From the NCBI GenBank assembly GCA_001556995.1, contig LSKF01000151.1:1-59952 (forward strand): a stretch of DNA of 59,952 bases. The letters run 5' to 3'. This DNA is from Erythrobacteraceae bacterium CCH12-C2 (GTDB lineage Bacteria; Pseudomonadota; Alphaproteobacteria; Sphingomonadales; Sphingomonadaceae). Made by a program: the position numbers and the translations under genes. A model generated the notes under the pieces. The model was not told the DNA's origin. It saw only the letters and a program-made list of their open reading frames with translations, and did no database searches. Within the stretch, counting starts at the first letter, position 1. The number at the start of each line of letters is the position of its first letter. Of the stretch, positions 25,652 to 34,459 are shown in pieces.

Positions 25652-26083
25652 ATGATCGTCCGCCTTACTCTGTTTGCCATAACCTTGTTGGCAGCGCTTG
25701 CTTGGAGTGTCGACCGCGCTTCGGCTGCCGAGCCGGTGACGGGGCGCTGGGTCACTGCGGACAAGGATGGTGTGGTCCTGATCGCGCCCTGCGGCAAAGC
25801 CGTGTGCGGCACACTCGAAAAGTTTCTCGTGGCGCCCCCTGAAGGCCTCGATCAGCGCGATATCAACAATCCCGATCCCAAGCTGCGCCAGCGCCGCCTG
25901 TTGGGCCTGCCGATTTTGTCAGGCTTTATCGCTGATCGCGACATCTGGCGCGGGCGCATCTATGACCCCAAGAGCGGCAAAAGCTATCGTTCGGTGATCC
26001 GCCGCAAGGGAGCCAATCTGCTGGAAGTGAAGGGCTGCATTGGCCCGTTCTGTCAGACGCAGATTTGGCGGAGCGCGAAATGA
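25652..26083 (+). CDS. DUF2147 secreted protein, first copy
   Basis: A 143-residue exported protein: signal peptide over the first 26 or so residues (IVRLTLFAITLLAALAWSV then ASAAEP), then a DUF2147 domain with GRWVTADKDGVVLIAPCG, KFLVAPPEGLDQRDINNPDP and KGCIGPFCQTQIW. Four cysteines could form two disulphides in the periplasm. Function of the family is unknown; it has a lipocalin-like pattern. The start ATG 25652 has GAGG (25639-25642) 9 bp upstream; longer in-frame starts lack a ribosome site and delay the signal peptide. A paralogue follows 33 bp later, so this is a tandem pair. Confidence 0.85.
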   Translation: MIVRLTLFAITLLAALAWSVDRASAAEPVTGRWVTADKDGVVLIAPCGKAVCGTLEKFLVAPPEGLDQRDINNPDPKLRQRRLLGLPILSGFIADRDIWRGRIYDPKSGKSYRSVIRRKGANLLEVKGCIGPFCQTQIWRSAK

Positions 26084-26116
26084 CCAGCATTTATGAGGGA
26101 AAGCAAGGGGGCAGGG

Positions 26117-26548
26117 ATGCAAGCAAGATTGATCTTTTCAGGCGCGGCGGCAATCGCCGCTCTGACCCTTGGGAGCACGGGGGCGACAGCGGCCGAAACC
26201 ATAACTGGGCGCTGGGTCACGGCGGAAAAGAACGCTGTGGTGCACATCGCCCGCTGCGGCAAGGCGCTGTGCGGGCGGATCGACAAGTTCCTGATCCAGC
26301 CTGCCGGAGGCGCCAATCAGCGCGATGTCAACAATCCCGACCCCGCCAAGCGCGCTCGCAAACTGCTCGGCACCGCCATACTTTCCAGCTTGCGCGAGGA
26401 TAGCGGCGTCTGGCGCGGGCAGATTTATGACCCCAAGACGGGCCGCACGTACACCTCCGAAGTGCGCCGCAACGCCTCTGGTGCACTTGAGGTCAAGGGT
26501 TGCCTCGGCCCGCTGTGCCAGACGCAGGTGTGGCAGAAGGCGCGCTGA
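26117..26548 (+). CDS. DUF2147 secreted protein, second copy
   Basis: A 143-residue paralogue of the preceding gene with the same length and plan: signal peptide (GAAAIAALTLGSTGATAAE), GRWVTAEKNAVVHIARCG, QRDVNNPDPAKRARK, and the end KGCLGPLCQTQVWQKAR. The four cysteines align with those of the first copy, so both probably form the same disulphides. The start ATG 26117 is preceded by AGGGGG. The stop lies in a hairpin (26545-26564) shared with the convergent transporter gene. Duplicates this close in sequence and length suggest either recent tandem duplication with divergence or dosage need. Confidence 0.85.
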   Translation: MQARLIFSGAAAIAALTLGSTGATAAETITGRWVTAEKNAVVHIARCGKALCGRIDKFLIQPAGGANQRDVNNPDPAKRARKLLGTAILSSLREDSGVWRGQIYDPKTGRTYTSEVRRNASGALEVKGCLGPLCQTQVWQKAR

Positions 26549-26564
26549 CGCGAGGCCGCGTCAG
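26545..26564. terminator. Hairpin holding both stop codons of convergent genes
   Basis: CTGACGCG (26545-26552) and CGCGTCAG (26557-26564) form a perfect 8-bp stem with a 4-base loop. The left arm contains the TGA of the second DUF2147 gene and the right arm the complement of the TGA of the transporter gene. No T-tract. Confidence 0.5.
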
Positions 26565-28099
26565 AGCCCTGCTTTTGTCGCCAGTTCCGCCGCGGCCTCT
26601 TTGGGGGTGAGCTTGGCCTCGTCCTCGCGGTCAACGGCAAGGTTCGCTTCGCGCATGGCCTCGACACTGATCGCCCCGATCAGCGGCTGGAGCGCCGCGG
26701 CCACCCCTGCATCCTTGGCGATACGGGGCGAAAGCATGAGCAGCGCATCATAACTGGGGAGCGCCCCTTTGGGGTCGGTCAGCACCACCAGCTTATCCGC
26801 CGCGATCCGCCCGTCCGAGGTGTAGGCGCTGATGACATCGGCCTCGCCCGATTTGAGGGCATTGTACATGAATGTCGGCGCGAAATTGCGGCTCTTGGCG
26901 AAGCGCAGGCCATAGGCATCGCGCACCGCGATCCATTCGGGCCGCTCGAAGAATTCGGGGTCGCCGCCCACCGTCAGCTGCGGCGCGACCGCCACCAGAT
27001 CGGTGAGCGAGGTGACCCCCAATTCGCGCGCGCGGTCAGACCGCATGGCGAAGGCGTAGGCGTTTTCGAAGCCCAAGCGCCCCAGCACTTTGACCCCGTT
27101 TTCGCGCGCTTCCCATTCGCGGATTGTCTCATACATCGCCTCGCGCCCGGGGTTGTCTGAGCGATTCAGGTAATTGGTCCAGATCGTGCCAGTGTAATCG
27201 ACCGAGATGTCGATGGTCGACGATGCGACTGCGCCGTGCACCACCGCGCTCCCCAGCCCATCGCGATATTCGATCGCATACCCTGCTTCCTCCAGCCGCG
27301 CGCCGATCAGCTGGGCGAGGATATATTGCTCGGAAAACTGCTTGGAGGCGATGATGATGCGGCGCTCGTCGCTGCCTGCCCCCTGCGCCCAGAGCGCGGC
27401 GAGGATGCCCAGCGCAACCACCGCCATCCCGCCGAAGGTCATCGCGCGCGACCGCTTGGCGAGGCCGACCTCTATCACCCACAAGAGGTTGTCCGCCGCC
27501 AGCGCCAGCCCCGCACTGGCGAGGCACCCTGCCAGGACCAGCGCCCAATTCTGGGTCTGGAGCCCGGCGAAGATCGGATCGCCGAGGCTTGGCTGGCCGA
27601 TGGTGGTGGCGAGCGTCGCTGCACCGATGGTCCACACCGATGCGGTGCGGATGCCGGCCATGATGAAGGGGGCCGAAAGCGGCGCCTCGACGAGATAGAG
27701 CTTCTGCCACTTGGTCATGCCCACGCCATCGGCGGCTTCCAGCACGCCGGGATCGAGATTGGCCTGCGCCGTCACCGCGTTGCGCAGGATCGGCAGCAGG
27801 GCATAGAGCGTCAGCGCCATCAGCGCGGGCAGGAAGCCGAGCGTGGGCAACCCATCGCCGAACACTGCGCGCAAAGACAGCAACAGCGGAAAGAACAGCG
27901 CCAGCAGCGCGAGGGCCGGGATGGTCTGGACAAGGCTGGCAAGGCTCAAGGCGAGGCGAGAGACCACGGCCGTGCGGCTGGCCCACACCGCCATGGGCAA
28001 CGCAATCAGCATGGCAAGGCCGATGGCAGAGGCCGCTAGCACCACATGCGCGGCGAGCTTCTCGCCAAGGCCGGGGAGGATGTCCCACACGGTGTTCAT
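26561..28099 (-). CDS. OpuB/OpuC-type ABC transporter permease fused to substrate-binding domain
   Basis: A 512-residue fusion. Residues about 1-235 are the permease with several membrane helices and the EAADGVGMTKWQKLYLVEAP coupling helix for the ATPase. Residues about 250-512 are a glycine-betaine/carnitine/choline-binding domain (ITASKQFSEQ-like start IIIASKQFSEQYILAQLIGA, VDYTGTIWTNYLNR, GEADVISAYTSDGRI). The layout is that of importers for quaternary amines and osmoprotectants; the ligand here is not known. It overlaps the ATPase gene by 4 bp and is transcribed after it. Binding domain and permease in one chain is a known variant. Confidence 0.88.
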   Translation of the reverse strand: MNTVWDILPGLGEKLAAHVVLAASAIGLAMLIALPMAVWASRTAVVSRLALSLASLVQTIPALALLALFFPLLLSLRAVFGDGLPTLGFLPALMALTLYALLPILRNAVTAQANLDPGVLEAADGVGMTKWQKLYLVEAPLSAPFIMAGIRTASVWTIGAATLATTIGQPSLGDPIFAGLQTQNWALVLAGCLASAGLALAADNLLWVIEVGLAKRSRAMTFGGMAVVALGILAALWAQGAGSDERRIIIASKQFSEQYILAQLIGARLEEAGYAIEYRDGLGSAVVHGAVASSTIDISVDYTGTIWTNYLNRSDNPGREAMYETIREWEARENGVKVLGRLGFENAYAFAMRSDRARELGVTSLTDLVAVAPQLTVGGDPEFFERPEWIAVRDAYGLRFAKSRNFAPTFMYNALKSGEADVISAYTSDGRIAADKLVVLTDPKGALPSYDALLMLSPRIAKDAGVAAALQPLIGAISVEAMREANLAVDREDEAKLTPKEAAAELATKAGL

Positions 28100-28869
28100 G
28101 GCGCGCGCTGCTCCATCGCGGCCAGCCGCTCGGCCTGTCCACGTGGGACCGCGACCAGCCCCTGAGCCGCCGCGCCGCCTGCGCCTGCGAGCAATGCACG
28201 GGGCGTTTCGTCGGCGACCAATGCGCCCTTGTCCATCACCAGTACGCGGTCCGCCAGCAGCAGCGCCTCGGCCATGTCGTGGGTCACCATCACCGTGGTG
28301 AGGCCGAGGCGCGTGTGCAGTTCGCGCACCTTGTGGCCCAGCGCGGCGCGGGTGACGGGATCGAGCGCGCCGAAGGGCTCGTCCATGATCAACAGCTCCG
28401 GCTCCCCAGCCAGCGCCCGCGCCACGCCGACGCGCTGGCGCTGCCCGCCGCTGAGTTCATCGGGCATCCGGGTTGCCATCGCCGGGTCGAGTTCAACCAG
28501 CGCCAGCAATTCGGCGATGCGATCCGGCGCCAGTTTCTCCCCGGCCAGTCGCGGGCCGATGGCGATGTTCTCGGCGACCGAGAAATGCGGGAACAAGCCG
28601 ATGCCCTGAAACACATAGCCGACACGGCGGCGCAGGCGGGCGGGCGGCAGCGTGCTGACATCCTCGCCTCCGAACAGCACCCGGCCCTCGGTCGGCTCCA
28701 CGAGCGTGTTGACCGTCTTGAGCAGCGTCGACTTGCCCGAACCCGAGGCCCCCACCAGCGCGACGAAACTGCCAGATGCGATCTCGCACGAGACGCCGCC
28801 CACCGCGGTCACCGCGCCAAAGCGGCAGATCACTCCATCGAATTGGAGCAAGGGCGGGGCGGTCGTCAT
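28096..28869 (-). CDS. OpuA/ProV-type ABC transporter ATP-binding protein
   Basis: A 257-residue ATPase. Walker A GASGSGKST is at 40-48, the signature LSGGQRQRVGVARALAG and Walker B LLIMDEPFGALD follow, then the switch histidine in TVMVTHDMAEALLLADRV. It powers the fused permease/binding protein encoded directly downstream, with which it overlaps by 4 bp (translational coupling). Unlike some ProV proteins it has no long C-terminal CBS regulatory tail, so ionic-strength control would need another element. It is divergent from the isovaleryl-CoA dehydrogenase gene. Confidence 0.9.
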   Translation of the reverse strand: MTTAPPLLQFDGVICRFGAVTAVGGVSCEIASGSFVALVGASGSGKSTLLKTVNTLVEPTEGRVLFGGEDVSTLPPARLRRRVGYVFQGIGLFPHFSVAENIAIGPRLAGEKLAPDRIAELLALVELDPAMATRMPDELSGGQRQRVGVARALAGEPELLIMDEPFGALDPVTRAALGHKVRELHTRLGLTTVMVTHDMAEALLLADRVLVMDKGALVADETPRALLAGAGGAAAQGLVAVPRGQAERLAAMEQRAP

Positions 28870-28983
28870 CGGGTCAGGGTTAGCGAGGTTCTTGGCCTCG
28901 CGCCAGCCTTGCCCGATTGGCCTTTGAGCAAGCTCTTGCTATGCGTGCCGCCAGAACAATCATTGCGGGCCGAGGAACAATTC

Positions 28984-30150
28984 ATGCGCGCTACCCCCGA
29001 TTTCGATTTCCACCTCGGCGAAGCGGCTCAGATGATCCGCGAGAGCACCGCGCGCTTCGCCGACGAGCAAATCGCGCCGCTCGCGGAACGCACCGACCGC
29101 GAGGACCGCTTCCCGCGCGAATTGTGGGAGCCGATGGGGGCGTTGGGTCTGCATGGGATTACGGTGGAGGAAGAATGGGGCGGGCTGGGGCTCGGCTATC
29201 TTGAACATGTGATCGCGGTTGAGGAAGTCTCGCGGGCTAGCGCGAGCGTGGGCCTGTCCTACGGCGCGCATTCCAACCTCTGCCTTAATCAGATCCGCCG
29301 CTGGGGATCGGATGAGCAGCGCGCCCAATATCTCCCCAAGCTTATCAGTGGCGAGCATGTCGGTTCGCTGGCCATGTCCGAAGCGGGTGCTGGCAGCGAT
29401 GTGGTCTCGATGAAATTGAAGGCCGACGCTGTGCAAGGCGGCTACGTGCTGAACGGCACCAAGTTCTGGATCACCAACGCGCCCGAGGCCGATACGCTGG
29501 TCGTCTATGCCAAGACCGACGGCAGCGCCGGATCGCGCGGGATCACCGCCTTCCTGATCGAGAAGGGCGATGAGGGTTTTGCCATCGGCCAGAAGATCAG
29601 CAAGGTCGGCATGAAGGGCTCCCCCACCGCCGAGCTGGTGTTCTCCGACTGCTTCATCCCCGAAGACCGCGTGATGGGCCCGGTCAACGGCGGCGTCGGC
29701 GTGCTGATGAGCGGGCTCGATTACGAGCGCGTGGTGCTCGCCGGATTGCAGCTCGGGATCATGCAGGCGTGTCTCGACACGGTGATCCCCTATCTGCGCG
29801 AGAGGAAGCAGTTCGGAAAGCCGATTGGCTCCTTCCAGCTGATGCAGGCCAAGGTCGCCGATATGTATGTCGCCCTGCAATCGGCCCGCGCCTACACCTA
29901 TGCGGTGGCGAAGGCGTGTGACGCGGGGCAGACGACGCGGTTCGATGCGGCGGGCGTGATCCTGCTCGCGTCGGAGAACGCCTTCAAGGTCGCCGCCGAA
30001 AGCGTGCAGGCGCTTGGCGGCGCGGGCTACACCACCGACTGGCCGGTCGAGCGTTATATGCGCGATGCCAAGCTGCTCGATATCGGCGCGGGGACCAACG
30101 AGATCCGCCGGATGCTAATCGGGCGCGAGTTGATCGGGGCGGCGGGGTGA
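28984..30150 (+). CDS. ivd: Isovaleryl-CoA dehydrogenase
   Basis: A 388-residue FAD acyl-CoA dehydrogenase in leucine degradation, oxidising isovaleryl-CoA to 3-methylcrotonyl-CoA. LAMSEAGAGSDVVSMKLKA and LNGTKFWITNAPEAD are family hallmarks. Glu248, in MSGLDYERVVLAG, sits where isovaleryl-CoA dehydrogenases place their catalytic base, rather than near the C-terminus as in most relatives. That, and the mccB gene just downstream, fix the identity. The ATG at 28984 has GAGGA 7 bp upstream. Stop and next start overlap as TGATG. Confidence 0.92.
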   Translation: MRATPDFDFHLGEAAQMIRESTARFADEQIAPLAERTDREDRFPRELWEPMGALGLHGITVEEEWGGLGLGYLEHVIAVEEVSRASASVGLSYGAHSNLCLNQIRRWGSDEQRAQYLPKLISGEHVGSLAMSEAGAGSDVVSMKLKADAVQGGYVLNGTKFWITNAPEADTLVVYAKTDGSAGSRGITAFLIEKGDEGFAIGQKISKVGMKGSPTAELVFSDCFIPEDRVMGPVNGGVGVLMSGLDYERVVLAGLQLGIMQACLDTVIPYLRERKQFGKPIGSFQLMQAKVADMYVALQSARAYTYAVAKACDAGQTTRFDAAGVILLASENAFKVAAESVQALGGAGYTTDWPVERYMRDAKLLDIGAGTNEIRRMLIGRELIGAAG

Positions 30151-30575
30151 TGAGGGCCTTCGCGCTCGTCCTGACAATCGTCGGTGCCGCCTGCGCGACG
30201 CAAGCCGCTTCGCGTTCGACTCCTGCCGATCTTTTCATAACACACGATTGCTGCGGCCGATTGGCGCACAGCCAGATAACGAAGGTCGGGGAGATACGCT
30301 CTGGCGGGCGTACATTCGCAATCTATAGCCTCTGGTACGTCAATCCACAGAGCCGCCATGGCATGAAACGGCTCGCCGTTGTCGAGGGGCGGCGATTTCG
30401 CGGAAGCTACATTATCTCCTCGTGGGCCACGCCAGAGCTTGAGGGCAATGTGGTCAAGTTTATTTGCTCGAAGAGCGACCCGTGCGCTGGCGACAATTTC
30501 ACGATAGCAGATGGCAAAATCCCGTCCCGCCTTTGGGTGGACGGAGAAATCAATCAGTTGGAAGACACGATTTGA
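30150..30575 (+). CDS. Unknown secreted protein inside the leucine-degradation operon
   Basis: A 141-residue protein I do not recognise. The N-terminus ([20 protein letters not shown]) is a signal peptide with a likely cut near residue 20, so it is probably periplasmic. The rest has [20 protein letters not shown], a region ending in [20 protein letters not shown], and no known motif; four cysteines (two CC/C-x6-C sets) may form disulphides. It is wedged between ivd and mccB with 1-bp and 4-bp overlaps (TGATG before, TTGA after), so it is translationally coupled to both, yet an exported protein has no obvious part in leucine catabolism. GTG 30147 is an alternative start. Confidence 0.6.
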   Translation: MRAFALVLTIVGAACATQAASRSTPADLFITHDCCGRLAHSQITKVGEIRSGGRTFAIYSLWYVNPQSRHGMKRLAVVEGRRFRGSYIISSWATPELEGNVVKFICSKSDPCAGDNFTIADGKIPSRLWVDGEINQLEDTI

Positions 30576-32179
30576 CCGCCCCCACCCTCACCACGAAACT
30601 CGACCGCGAGAGCCCCGAGGCCAAGGCCCGGTTCGCGCATAACCACGCGCTCGCGCAGCAGCTCCGCGCCGCCGTGGCCGAAGCCGCGCTCGGCGGGCCG
30701 GAGAAGCATCGCGAGCGGCATGTGTCGCGCGGCAAGCTGCTTCCCCGCGAGCGGGTGGAGCGGCTGCTCGATCCGGGTTCGCCCTTCCTCGAGATCGGGC
30801 AACTCGCGGCCAACGGGATGTACGAGGGCGACGTCAACGGGGCCTCGATCATCTGCGGTATCGGGCGCGTCTCGGGGCGGCAGTGCATGATCGTGTGCAA
30901 TGATGCGACCGTGAAGGGCGGCACCTATTACCCGATGACGGTGAAGAAGCACCTGCGCGCGCAGGAGATTGCGCAGGAGAACCGCCTGCCGTGCATCTAC
31001 CTCGTGGACTCGGGCGGGGCGAACCTCCCGCATCAGGCGGAGGTGTTTCCGGACCGCGATCATTTCGGGCGGATCTTCTTCAATCAGGCGAACATGTCCG
31101 CAGCTGGCATCCCGCAGATCGCCTGCGTCATGGGGAGCTGCACCGCCGGTGGCGCTTACGTCCCTGCCATGTCCGACGAGACGGTGATCGTGCGCAATCA
31201 GGGCACGATCTTCCTCGCCGGCCCGCCGCTGGTGAAGGCGGCAACGGGCGAGGAGATCAGCGCCGAGGACCTCGGCGGCGGCGATCTGCACGCCAAAAAA
31301 TCGGGTGTGGTCGATCACCTCGCAGAGAACGACGAGCACGCGCTCACCATCGTGCGCGATATCGTCAGCCACCTCGGCGCGAACACCGGGGCGGCGAAGG
31401 ATGTTGCCCTGAAAGACCCGCGCCCGCCCAAATTCGACGCCGAAGACCTCTACGCCCTCATCCCGGACGACGTGCGCGCGCCCTATGACGTCAAGGAAGT
31501 GATCGCGCGGCTGGTCGACGGCAGCGAGTTCCACGAATTCAAGGCGCATTACGGCGCAACGCTGGTGTGCGGCTTTGCGCATATCTGGGGGATGCCGGTC
31601 GCGATCCTCGCCAATAACGGCGTGCTGTTCTCCGAGAGCGCGCAGAAGGGCGCGCATTTCATCGAGCTTGCCTGCCAGCGCCGCATCCCGCTGCTGTTCC
31701 TCCAGAATATCAGCGGCTTCATGGTCGGCGGGAAGTACGAGGCCGAAGGCATCGCCAAGCATGGCGCGAAGCTCGTCACCGCGGTCGCCACCGCGACCGT
31801 GCCCAAGGTCACTGTGGTGATCGGCGGCAGCTTTGGCGCGGGGAATTACGGGATGTGCGGCCGCGCCTATTCACCCCGCTTCCTGTTCACCTGGCCCAAC
31901 GCGCGCATCTCGGTGATGGGCGGCGAGCAGGCCGCGAGCGTCCTCGCCACCGTCCACCGCGACGCGGACAGCTGGACGCCCGAGCAGGCCGAGGCGTTCA
32001 AGGCCCCGATCCGCCAGAAATACGAGGACGAAGGCAACCCCTACTACGCCACTGCCCGCCTGTGGGACGACGGCGTGGTCGATCCGGTGCAGACCCGCGA
32101 TGTGCTGGGGCTTGCGCTGGCGGCGTGTCTTGAGGCACCGATTGCCGAGCGGCCTGCGTTTGGCGTGTTTCGGATGTGA
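30572..32179 (+). CDS. mccB: Methylcrotonyl-CoA carboxylase beta (carboxyltransferase) subunit
   Basis: A 535-residue carboxyltransferase that, with a biotinylated alpha subunit, carboxylates 3-methylcrotonyl-CoA in leucine breakdown. [59 protein letters not shown] and the CoA-binding [18 protein letters not shown] are typical. The start is a TTG at 30572 overlapping the stop of the secreted-protein gene (TTGA); no ATG fits. Length equals the family norm. The biotin carboxylase subunit (mccA), usually adjacent, is missing here: an acyltransferase follows, so mccA must be elsewhere in the genome. Confidence 0.94.
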   Translation: MTAPTLTTKLDRESPEAKARFAHNHALAQQLRAAVAEAALGGPEKHRERHVSRGKLLPRERVERLLDPGSPFLEIGQLAANGMYEGDVNGASIICGIGRVSGRQCMIVCNDATVKGGTYYPMTVKKHLRAQEIAQENRLPCIYLVDSGGANLPHQAEVFPDRDHFGRIFFNQANMSAAGIPQIACVMGSCTAGGAYVPAMSDETVIVRNQGTIFLAGPPLVKAATGEEISAEDLGGGDLHAKKSGVVDHLAENDEHALTIVRDIVSHLGANTGAAKDVALKDPRPPKFDAEDLYALIPDDVRAPYDVKEVIARLVDGSEFHEFKAHYGATLVCGFAHIWGMPVAILANNGVLFSESAQKGAHFIELACQRRIPLLFLQNISGFMVGGKYEAEGIAKHGAKLVTAVATATVPKVTVVIGGSFGAGNYGMCGRAYSPRFLFTWPNARISVMGGEQAASVLATVHRDADSWTPEQAEAFKAPIRQKYEDEGNPYYATARLWDDGVVDPVQTRDVLGLALAACLEAPIAERPAFGVFRM

Positions 32180-32264
32180 CGATGCGCGTCTGAAACCCCC
32201 ACACGCCCTCTTGCGTAACTCCCCCGATTGCGGGCAAACACGTGGGCGAGAGAGGGATCACACA

Positions 32265-32894
32265 TTGCCAGAAAAATACGCTCGCAAGCCCACGCTGCTG
32301 TCGCGCATCGTGCGCCGGATCATTCTCGCGATCTGGTATATCCGGGGCTGGAAGATCGATTCTCCGCTGCCCAAGCATCTGAAAAAATACGTCATTGCCG
32401 GGGCGCCGCACACCACCAATTGGGACTTCGTGTTCTTCACCGGTGCCACCCATGAAGAGGGCATCCGCCCCAACTTCATGGGCAAGCACACGCTGTTTCA
32501 GGGGGTGATGCGCAATTTCATGCTCGACATGGGCGGCATCCCTGTTGACCGCACGGCCAAGACCAACGCCACCGAACAGGTCGCCGCCGAATTCGCCGCC
32601 CGCGATCACCTTGCGCTGGTGATCGCCTGCGAGGGCACGCGCAAGACCGATGGCAAGTGGAAATCCGGCTTCTACCACATCGCCCGGGCCGCCAACGTGC
32701 CCATCGTCCCGGCCTTTGCCGATAATGCGCGCCGGATCATCAGCTTCGGAGAGCCTCTGGTCCCGACCGGGAATTATGGCGAAGACCTGCTGAAAATCGC
32801 GCAGTGGTTCCGTTCCAAGCTGCCTGATTACGAACGCTTCAAAGTGCTCGAACAACAGGCGCGTGACATTATTGCAGGCAAGAATGATGTTTGA
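32265..32894 (+). CDS. Lysophospholipid acyltransferase family (PlsC-like) protein
   Basis: A 209-residue protein of the 1-acylglycerol-3-phosphate acyltransferase superfamily. The catalytic H-x4-D is at 49-54 (HTTNWD), and motif III reads EGTRK at 123-127, with GIPVDR around 91-96. One short hydrophobic stretch near residues 14-26 could anchor it to the inner membrane. It probably acylates a lysolipid, though short family members can have other acyl acceptors. The start is a TTG at 32265 with GAGGG 8 bp upstream. It overlaps the following DUF1295 gene by 11 bp, which implies a shared lipid or membrane role. Confidence 0.82.
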   Translation: MPEKYARKPTLLSRIVRRIILAIWYIRGWKIDSPLPKHLKKYVIAGAPHTTNWDFVFFTGATHEEGIRPNFMGKHTLFQGVMRNFMLDMGGIPVDRTAKTNATEQVAAEFAARDHLALVIACEGTRKTDGKWKSGFYHIARAANVPIVPAFADNARRIISFGEPLVPTGNYGEDLLKIAQWFRSKLPDYERFKVLEQQARDIIAGKNDV

Positions 32895-33690
32895 AACGCT
32901 TGCAGTGAATGCCGCTATCCTCATCGCGCTGGTGCTGATCCAGTGGGCGATTTCGGTGAAGATCAATGACGTCAGCTTCATCGACGCCTTCTGGGGCGCA
33001 GGGATGGGCATTCTCGCGGTGACGAGTTGGCTGCATGTGCCCGGCGGCGGCGGACCTGGGCAGCTTGGCACGCTGATCATGGTGATGACCGCCGCGTGGG
33101 GCTTTCGGCTCGGCGTCTATCTGTTTCTGCGCTGGCGCAAGCATGGCGAGGACCGGCGCTACCGCAAAATGCTCGAAAAGCCGCGCGAGAAGGGGCAGTT
33201 CGCCAGCTATGCGCTGACCCGCGTGTGGCTCATGCAGGCGGTGCTGCTGTTCGTGGTGTCGAGCCCCGCACAGGTCGGCATCCTCGCATCCCCCGAGCCT
33301 GCGCCGATCGGAAAGCTGGCCTGGGCTGGCTTTGCGCTGTGGTGCGTGGGCGTGTTCTTCGAATGGGTCGGTGACTGGCAGCTGGCGCGGTTCAAGGCCG
33401 ATCCGGCCAACAAGGGCTATGTGCTCGATAAGGGCTTGTGGCGTTACACCCGCCATCCCAACTATTTCGGCGACTTCTGCGCCTGGTGGGGCATCTGGCT
33501 GACGTGTGCTTCGGCCGGATGGGAATATGCCGCAGCGACGGTGATCGGGCCGTTGTTCCTCAGCTACACGCTCACCAGCTGGTCGGGCGTGCCGTTGCTG
33601 GAAAAGAACCTGCACAAGACCAAGGGCAACAAATATGCGGTCTACGAGCGCCGCACGTCCGCTTTCTTCCCGATGCCGCCGCGCGTGTGA
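32884..33690 (+). CDS. DUF1295 integral membrane protein
   Basis: A 268-residue membrane protein with about seven hydrophobic helices (NAAILIALVLIQWAISV at the start; GFRLGVYLFLRWR; VGVFFEWVGDW). The conserved GLWRYTRHPNYFGD and CAWWGIWL in the C-terminal part are typical of the DUF1295/steroid 5-alpha-reductase-like and isoprenylcysteine-methyltransferase-like fold, where such residues bind a nucleotide cofactor. The substrate is unknown. ATG 32884 overlaps the end of the acyltransferase gene by 11 bp, so the two are co-translated; an adjacent ATG at 32887 is possible. Confidence 0.82.
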   Translation: MMFETLAVNAAILIALVLIQWAISVKINDVSFIDAFWGAGMGILAVTSWLHVPGGGGPGQLGTLIMVMTAAWGFRLGVYLFLRWRKHGEDRRYRKMLEKPREKGQFASYALTRVWLMQAVLLFVVSSPAQVGILASPEPAPIGKLAWAGFALWCVGVFFEWVGDWQLARFKADPANKGYVLDKGLWRYTRHPNYFGDFCAWWGIWLTCASAGWEYAAATVIGPLFLSYTLTSWSGVPLLEKNLHKTKGNKYAVYERRTSAFFPMPPRV

Positions 33691-33807
33691 TCCCCCGCTG
33701 CATCAATGACCTTTCCCTTGCTGCGTCGCACAAAAATCGACGAGCGGCTCTTTCAGCCCGCGCCTGCATCGCCTATGTTGATGCTCGCGCGAGGAGGCGT
33801 GAGCGAC

Positions 33808-34446
33808 ATGGGATTGACAGAAACCGCCCGGGAAGCCGAGCGTGAGCGCATTGCGCGCCATGTGCTCGATCTGGTGAAGGAGCGCGGGCAGGAAATCCCA
33901 TGGACCGTCGCCATGGCCGAAAGCGGGCTTACCCGCGCGCGGTTTGAGGCGCTTTTCACTGATTACGATGATCTGTTCGATGCCGTCGCGCAGACCTGGC
34001 TCGCCCCGCATATGGCGGTGATGGAGGAGGTGCTCGCCAGCGCTTTGCCGCCGCAGCGCAAGATGTATGAGTTCTTCCGCCGCCGCTTCGCGATTTCGCA
34101 GGGCCGCTTCCGCGAGGATCCGGAACATTTCACCATCCTGTGCGAAATGGGTGCGGCCAATTTTGAACGGGTGCGCTCGTATGTCGATCTCGCCGATCAT
34201 TACCTGTGCGAGCTGATCGCCGAGGCGCAGGCCGAGGGCTATTTCGCCGGGCTGGAGATTGATGAAGCGCTGTCGCTGATCAATCAGATGATCTCGAACT
34301 ACACTCTGCCCGATGCGCTGATCTATCTTGGTGACAGACTGACCGAGCAAAAGCTGGCGCGGATTGTCGACACCATGTTCATCGGCCTATCGGGCGAGGC
34401 AGGGTCGGACGCAGCTGGCGTGAACACGCTGAAGGTCGCGTCCTAA
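33808..34446 (+). CDS. TetR-family transcriptional regulator
   Basis: A 212-residue regulator: an N-terminal helix-turn-helix (about 8-55; ARHVLDLVKERGQEIPWTVA then RARFEALFTDYDDLFDAV), rather divergent from canonical TetR, and an all-helical ligand domain. ATG 33808 has AGGAGG (33792-33797) upstream; in-frame starts further upstream would add an untypical tail. It follows the acyltransferase and DUF1295 genes on the same strand and could control them, the leucine operon or itself (inference). The 3' end meets the convergent M50 gene across a small GCCGC-GTCA-GCGGC hairpin. Confidence 0.8.
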   Translation: MGLTETAREAERERIARHVLDLVKERGQEIPWTVAMAESGLTRARFEALFTDYDDLFDAVAQTWLAPHMAVMEEVLASALPPQRKMYEFFRRRFAISQGRFREDPEHFTILCEMGAANFERVRSYVDLADHYLCELIAEAQAEGYFAGLEIDEALSLINQMISNYTLPDALIYLGDRLTEQKLARIVDTMFIGLSGEAGSDAAGVNTLKVAS

Positions 34447-34459
34447 CGGCTACGCCGCG

